Part shown: positions 19,701 to 22,271 of the stretch, piece after piece | Layout of the letters: each line of letters starts with the position of its first letter | Position numbering within the stretch: position 1 is the first letter of the stretch | NCBI GenBank assembly: GCA_002366885.1 | Contig: DFCD01000115.1 | Span: 23,144-45,414, forward strand | Direction: 5' to 3' | DNA: 22,271 nt | From: Verrucomicrobia bacterium UBA3063 | Lineage (GTDB): Bacteria; Verrucomicrobiota; Verrucomicrobiia; Methylacidiphilales; Verrucolacustridaceae | Position numbers and translations under genes: made by a program | Notes under the pieces: model-generated | The model's database searches: none | What the model was told of the DNA's origin: nothing | What the model saw: the letters and a program-made list of their open reading frames with translations, nothing else

Positions 19701-19764
19701 TCCATGACTAATGCCTAAAAGACTAATCGCCACCTAACAGCCTGTAGTCTGTAGCCTACAGCCT
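19701..19764 (+). repeat. Dispersed unit A, copy 2, with four heptamers
   Basis: It matches 16735-16760 at 24 of 26 positions (19701-19726). Heptamers ACAGCCT, GTAGTCT, GTAGCCT and ACAGCCT follow (19737-19764), and the last overlap the stop codon (19756-19758) of the GT26-GT4 gene. Confidence 0.8.
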
Positions 19765-21654
19765 GCTCAACCCTTTGCCTGCCGTGAGCTGATCCAAGAT
19801 AGCCTCATACCGATCCGCAACTTTTTCCCAACTATAAGAGTCCCTCGCCCTTTCCAGCGCCGCCTTTCTCATCGCCTCCCGCTTCCCCGGATCCCCGATC
19901 AATTCGTTGAGCTTTTCCGCCAGGCTCGTCTCCGCATTAACCGGCCCGAACGGCATCCCCGCTTTCCCAATCACCTCCCATGTCGCCGCGCAGTCGTGAT
20001 ACAGGATTGCGTTGCCGAATCCCATTTGGTCCAGCAGCACCAACCGCGTCGCCTCCACGATTCCGGGCAGCACAAAAACTCCGCAGTGCAGACTTAACTC
20101 CTTGTATCCCTCCCCATAAACCGGCCCCACCAGCTTGACCCGCCGTCCCGCCATCCTTTCCAGCTCCGCGCCGTACTCCGTCTCATAACCCGCCCCACCC
20201 ACCACCACGCACGGCCAGTCCCCCTTCACTTTTTCATAAGCCCGGATGAGCAGGTCCGGCCGGTTTTCCGGCGTCAACCGCCCCGCATAAAGCACATATT
20301 CCCCCTCCTTCAACCCCAGCTTCCGCAACGCCTCTTTGCCGGCCTGGGCCGGCCGCTCCGGCGCCCCGTAGGAAAGATAGGTGGTCCTGAATCCATAATC
20401 CCGCTCGTACCGATCCACCACTGTTCGATTGTCCGCGATCACCACATTGCTCAACTTGGTCGCCCACTCCTCGCTTTGCTTCAGCCACCACCGGGCGAAA
20501 GGATGCCACTTCAAGCGCCGGAAATCATCGCCGTCCACGTTCACGATCACCCGGCTCCCGCGGAACTTCAAAATCCCGGCCAACACCGAATTCCCTACTC
20601 CACACAGGTAGACGACATCGAATTTTCGCACCGCCGCATGGATCACCGCCAACAACGTGTGGGTGATCGTTTCAAAACTCTTGGTCTGCAAGCTCGGCAG
20701 ATAAGCAATCCTCATCCCCCGATACTCCCTAGGCCGATCCGGATAAAAATGGGCCCGGTTGTACACCGTCACGGCGTGGCCCCGCTCTGCCAATCGCGCC
20801 CCCAGCTCCTCCACCAAGGTTTCAAATCCGGAATACCGGGCTGGCACGCCGCGACAGCCGAGAAAAGCGATCGATACCCCCTCTTCTCTTCGTGGCGGCT
20901 CCAGCCCCACACAGCTCAGTGCGTACCGCCAAAGAAACCGCGTATTGTTTCGCAGGTATCGGAAAAAGAGTCGCCGTGGCTCCTGAAATGTCCGGTAGAG
21001 CCATTCGAAGCCGGATCGCTGGATCCACCGGGGCGCCTGTTTGACGACTTTGGAATGAAAATCGAAGGCGGCCCCCACCCCGCACATCACCGTCGTATCC
21101 AGCTTTGGCAGATAATCCGACATGAAACGCTCCTGCTTGGGCGTGCTCAATCCGACCCAAGTCACGTCCGGCTTGAGCCGCTGGAATCTTTCCCGCAGCT
21201 CTCTTTCCTCATCGGCCGACAGCGGCCCAAAAGGCGGGGTGTAGGTGCCGACGATCCGGATGCCGGGATATCTCTCCTCCAGCCGCCGTTGAAGCAACTC
21301 CGCGATCCCCGGCCGACCGCCATAAAGAAAATGGGTGAATTTCCCATCCCGGGTGGCCGCCGCCATCTCCAACATCAGGTCCGGTCCGTAGACCCGGTCC
21401 ACCTCATGGTGCTTGCGGAGCCAACTGATCCACACCATCGGCATCCCGTCCGGCGTGGTGAGAAACGACTCGTTAAGGATGTTGCGGAATCGGGAGTCGT
21501 CCTGGGCCTCGATCACCCCGTGCACTCCGGTGACACAGATGTACCCTTTCTGCCTGCGCTCCAACCGCTCCAGGATTGTTTTCTTGGCTGACTCCAGATT
21601 GAGGGCGCTGACTCCCACCCCGAGGACATCCACCCGTTGATTCCTGTCTGGCAT
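19756..21654 (-). CDS. Fused GT26 (WecG/TagA/CpsF) and GT4 glycosyltransferase
   Basis: This is a 632-residue two-domain glycosyltransferase. Residues 1-250 are a WecG/TagA/CpsF (GT26) domain: VDVLGVGVSALNLESAKKTI, TPDGMPMVW with candidate catalytic Asp69, RVYGPDLM, FLYGG, WVGLSTPKQERFM (166-178), GVGAAFDFHS and the membrane-binding C-terminal tail WIQRSGFEWLYRTFQEPRRLF. Residues about 260-632 are a GT-B (GT4, DUF1972-type) domain: GCRGVPARYSGFETLVEEL, YLCGVGNS, NVDGDDFRRLKWHPFARWWL, VVIADN, VLYAGRLTPENRPDLLIRAY and GIVEATRLVLLDQMGFGNA. In the family, GT26 enzymes add an N-acetyl-hexosamine-type sugar to a prenyl-linked sugar, so the fusion could catalyse two consecutive additions; this is inference. 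The ATG start is unambiguous. Usually these are separate genes. Confidence 0.92.
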   Translation of the reverse strand: MPDRNQRVDVLGVGVSALNLESAKKTILERLERRQKGYICVTGVHGVIEAQDDSRFRNILNESFLTTPDGMPMVWISWLRKHHEVDRVYGPDLMLEMAAATRDGKFTHFLYGGRPGIAELLQRRLEERYPGIRIVGTYTPPFGPLSADEERELRERFQRLKPDVTWVGLSTPKQERFMSDYLPKLDTTVMCGVGAAFDFHSKVVKQAPRWIQRSGFEWLYRTFQEPRRLFFRYLRNNTRFLWRYALSCVGLEPPRREEGVSIAFLGCRGVPARYSGFETLVEELGARLAERGHAVTVYNRAHFYPDRPREYRGMRIAYLPSLQTKSFETITHTLLAVIHAAVRKFDVVYLCGVGNSVLAGILKFRGSRVIVNVDGDDFRRLKWHPFARWWLKQSEEWATKLSNVVIADNRTVVDRYERDYGFRTTYLSYGAPERPAQAGKEALRKLGLKEGEYVLYAGRLTPENRPDLLIRAYEKVKGDWPCVVVGGAGYETEYGAELERMAGRRVKLVGPVYGEGYKELSLHCGVFVLPGIVEATRLVLLDQMGFGNAILYHDCAATWEVIGKAGMPFGPVNAETSLAEKLNELIGDPGKREAMRKAALERARDSYSWEKVADRYEAILDQLTAGKGLSRL

Positions 21655-21673
21655 GACTTATTTTGCCGCTACC

Positions 21674-21705
21674 GTCCGAAAGTGCAAAGGTGCGAATGTG
21701 GGAAG
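21674..21705 (-). repeat. Left inverted octamer array beside the four-helix gene
   Basis: On the minus strand: CTTCCCAC, ATTCGCAC, CTTTGCAC and TTTCGGAC, four 8-bp units starting 5 bp after the stop codon of the four-helix-bundle gene. Inverted relative to 22116-22179. Confidence 0.85.
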
Positions 21706-21709
21706 GTTT

Positions 21710-22063
21710 TTATTGGCGAAGGCGGCGGGCAAACGCCGCGATTCGTTTGGAAAGAAGTTCCGCCTGGACGCGCAACTCGAGGGCCCAGCCTGCGGTAAAA
21801 ACCCCCACGTCCTCCCCGGCATAGGCCATCGAACGGAGCTCCCCACAGGAGGATTTGGCCAAATCAAGAAAGTGGGCGAAGTCTTTGTCCGTCCGCCGCT
21901 CAAACCCCTCCGCAATATTGTTCATGATCGAAAGGGCGGCCCTGCGAATCTGGGATCGGAATTCGAAATCCTTACTGGCGCGCGTTTCCTCCCAAACCAG
22001 TCGATGAAGCTTCCTGGCCTCCTGCCAAATCTCCAACTCCTCGAACCTTCTCGCCAACGCCAT
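21710..22063 (-). CDS. Four-helix-bundle protein (23S rRNA intervening-sequence, S23 type)
   Basis: This is a 117-residue, all-helical protein of the S23/four-helix-bundle family, first seen as the product of intervening sequences in 23S rRNA. Diagnostic stretches are FEELEIWQEARKLHRLVWEET (8-28), DFEFRSQIRRAALSIMNNIAEGFER (32-56), FAHFLDLAKSSCGELRSMA (62-80) and the last helix LELRVQAELLSKRIAAFARR. The conserved SI-NIAEGF-R and SCGELR motifs are intact, so it is probably functional. The biochemical role of the family is not settled; relatives include the Avd accessory protein of diversity-generating retroelements. It lies alone between the epimerase and GT26-GT4 genes, flanked by inverted octamer arrays. 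There is no rRNA in the window. No ribosome site is visible before the ATG. Confidence 0.92.
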   Translation of the reverse strand: MALARRFEELEIWQEARKLHRLVWEETRASKDFEFRSQIRRAALSIMNNIAEGFERRTDKDFAHFLDLAKSSCGELRSMAYAGEDVGVFTAGWALELRVQAELLSKRIAAFARRLRQ

Positions 22064-22115
22064 CTGTGATTTTTAACCGCCCAGTTCCCTGCACACCACC
22101 CCCAAACTTTCCAAC

Positions 22116-22179
22116 CTTCTCACCTTCCCACATTCTCACCTTCTCACTTTTCCACTTTCTCACCTTCCGACCTTCTCAC
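22116..22179 (+). repeat. Right octamer array, eight units
   Basis: CTTCTCAC, CTTCCCAC, ATTCTCAC, CTTCTCAC, TTTTCCAC, TTTCTCAC, CTTCCGAC and CTTCTCAC. The 29 bases 22122-22150 match the reverse complement of 21679-21707 at 26 positions. It ends 3 bp from the stop codon of the neighbouring epimerase gene. Confidence 0.9.
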
Positions 22180-22182
22180 CAA

Positions 22183-22271
22183 TTAAAAATCCATTTCCCC
22201 CTTGATCCAAGCATAGGTCTTGGAAAGCCCATCCTTCAGCCTCGTGTTTGGCTCCCAGCCCATCAATTTTT
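22183..22271 (-). CDS. NAD-dependent sugar epimerase/dehydratase, C-terminal end only
   Basis: Only the last 28 codons are in the window. They read KLMGWEPNTRLKDGLSKTYA, then WIKGEMDF and a TAA stop at 22183-22185. L-G-W-x-P-x-x-x-L-x-x-G-L-x-x-T-Y-x-W-I is the usual ending of extended short-chain dehydrogenase-type nucleotide-sugar epimerases, such as GDP-mannose 3,5-epimerase or UDP-glucuronate epimerase. It is likely a step in making a nucleotide sugar for the glycan. Which sugar cannot be told from this fragment. Confidence 0.8.
   Translation of the reverse strand, partial: KLMGWEPNTRLKDGLSKTYAWIKGEMDF

Noticed and set aside
21710..22063. Avd protein of a diversity-generating retroelement
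   Set aside because: Same fold family, but no reverse transcriptase, template repeat or variable repeat is in the window.

Overview
The window (about 22.3 kb, GC-rich) looks like a chromosomal segment of a Gram-negative-type bacterium. Verrucomicrobiota is my best guess, held with moderate confidence. The grounds are the ilvN-ilvC-leuA order, an exosortase plus EpsI-like pair, a lipoprotein PpiC foldase, a stand-alone four-helix-bundle (S23) gene, and intergenic spaces packed with palindromes and short degenerate repeats. No rRNA or other marker in the window confirms the phylum.

Region 1 (1-3203, + strand) is a branched-chain amino-acid block: the acetolactate synthase small subunit (5' end missing), class I ketol-acid reductoisomerase and 2-isopropylmalate synthase.

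Region 2 (3208-9954) is ordinary, tightly packed housekeeping and uncharacterised DNA. It holds an RRM RNA-binding protein, a minus-strand run of three unrecognised genes (one a membrane-anchored coiled coil), a plus-strand run of three small genes (membrane protein, 73-aa protein, secreted protein), HisI, a PpiC-type lipoprotein, and a half-size TauE/SafE protein coupled by GTGA to an MscS-type channel. I saw no short tandem arrays of the kind described below before position 9980.

Region 3 (9955-12265) has tRNA-Gln(CUG), RsmI, and a two-gene periplasmic operon (SYLF-domain protein followed by a coiled-coil protein).

Region 4 (12335-22271) is a polysaccharide and cell-surface locus. It contains an EpsI-like protein, an exosortase with an intact Cys/Arg/His triad, a GT4 glycosyltransferase, a GT2 glycosyltransferase, an RmlC/cupin-like sugar epimerase, a GT26-GT4 fusion, and the last codons of an NAD-dependent sugar epimerase at the right edge. 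The likely joint job is assembly and modification of an exported glycan, with the exosortase pair anchoring or exporting surface material. Two PIN-domain toxin-antitoxin modules and a four-helix-bundle gene sit in the spaces between these genes.

The most unusual signal is in the spacers of regions 3-4. There are three interleaved classes: (i) arrays of usually four degenerate units of 6, 7 or 8 bp; (ii) a dispersed family of palindromes opening with GGTAGG or a close variant; and (iii) longer duplicated pieces, including a copy of the 3' end of the GT4 gene. One palindrome cluster lies in frame inside the GT2 gene and another supplies that gene's stop codon. The four-helix-bundle gene is bracketed by inverted octamer arrays (26/29 identity between the arms), which resembles the layout of 23S rRNA intervening sequences although it lies far from any rRNA. 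This cassette is the best candidate for an undescribed element.
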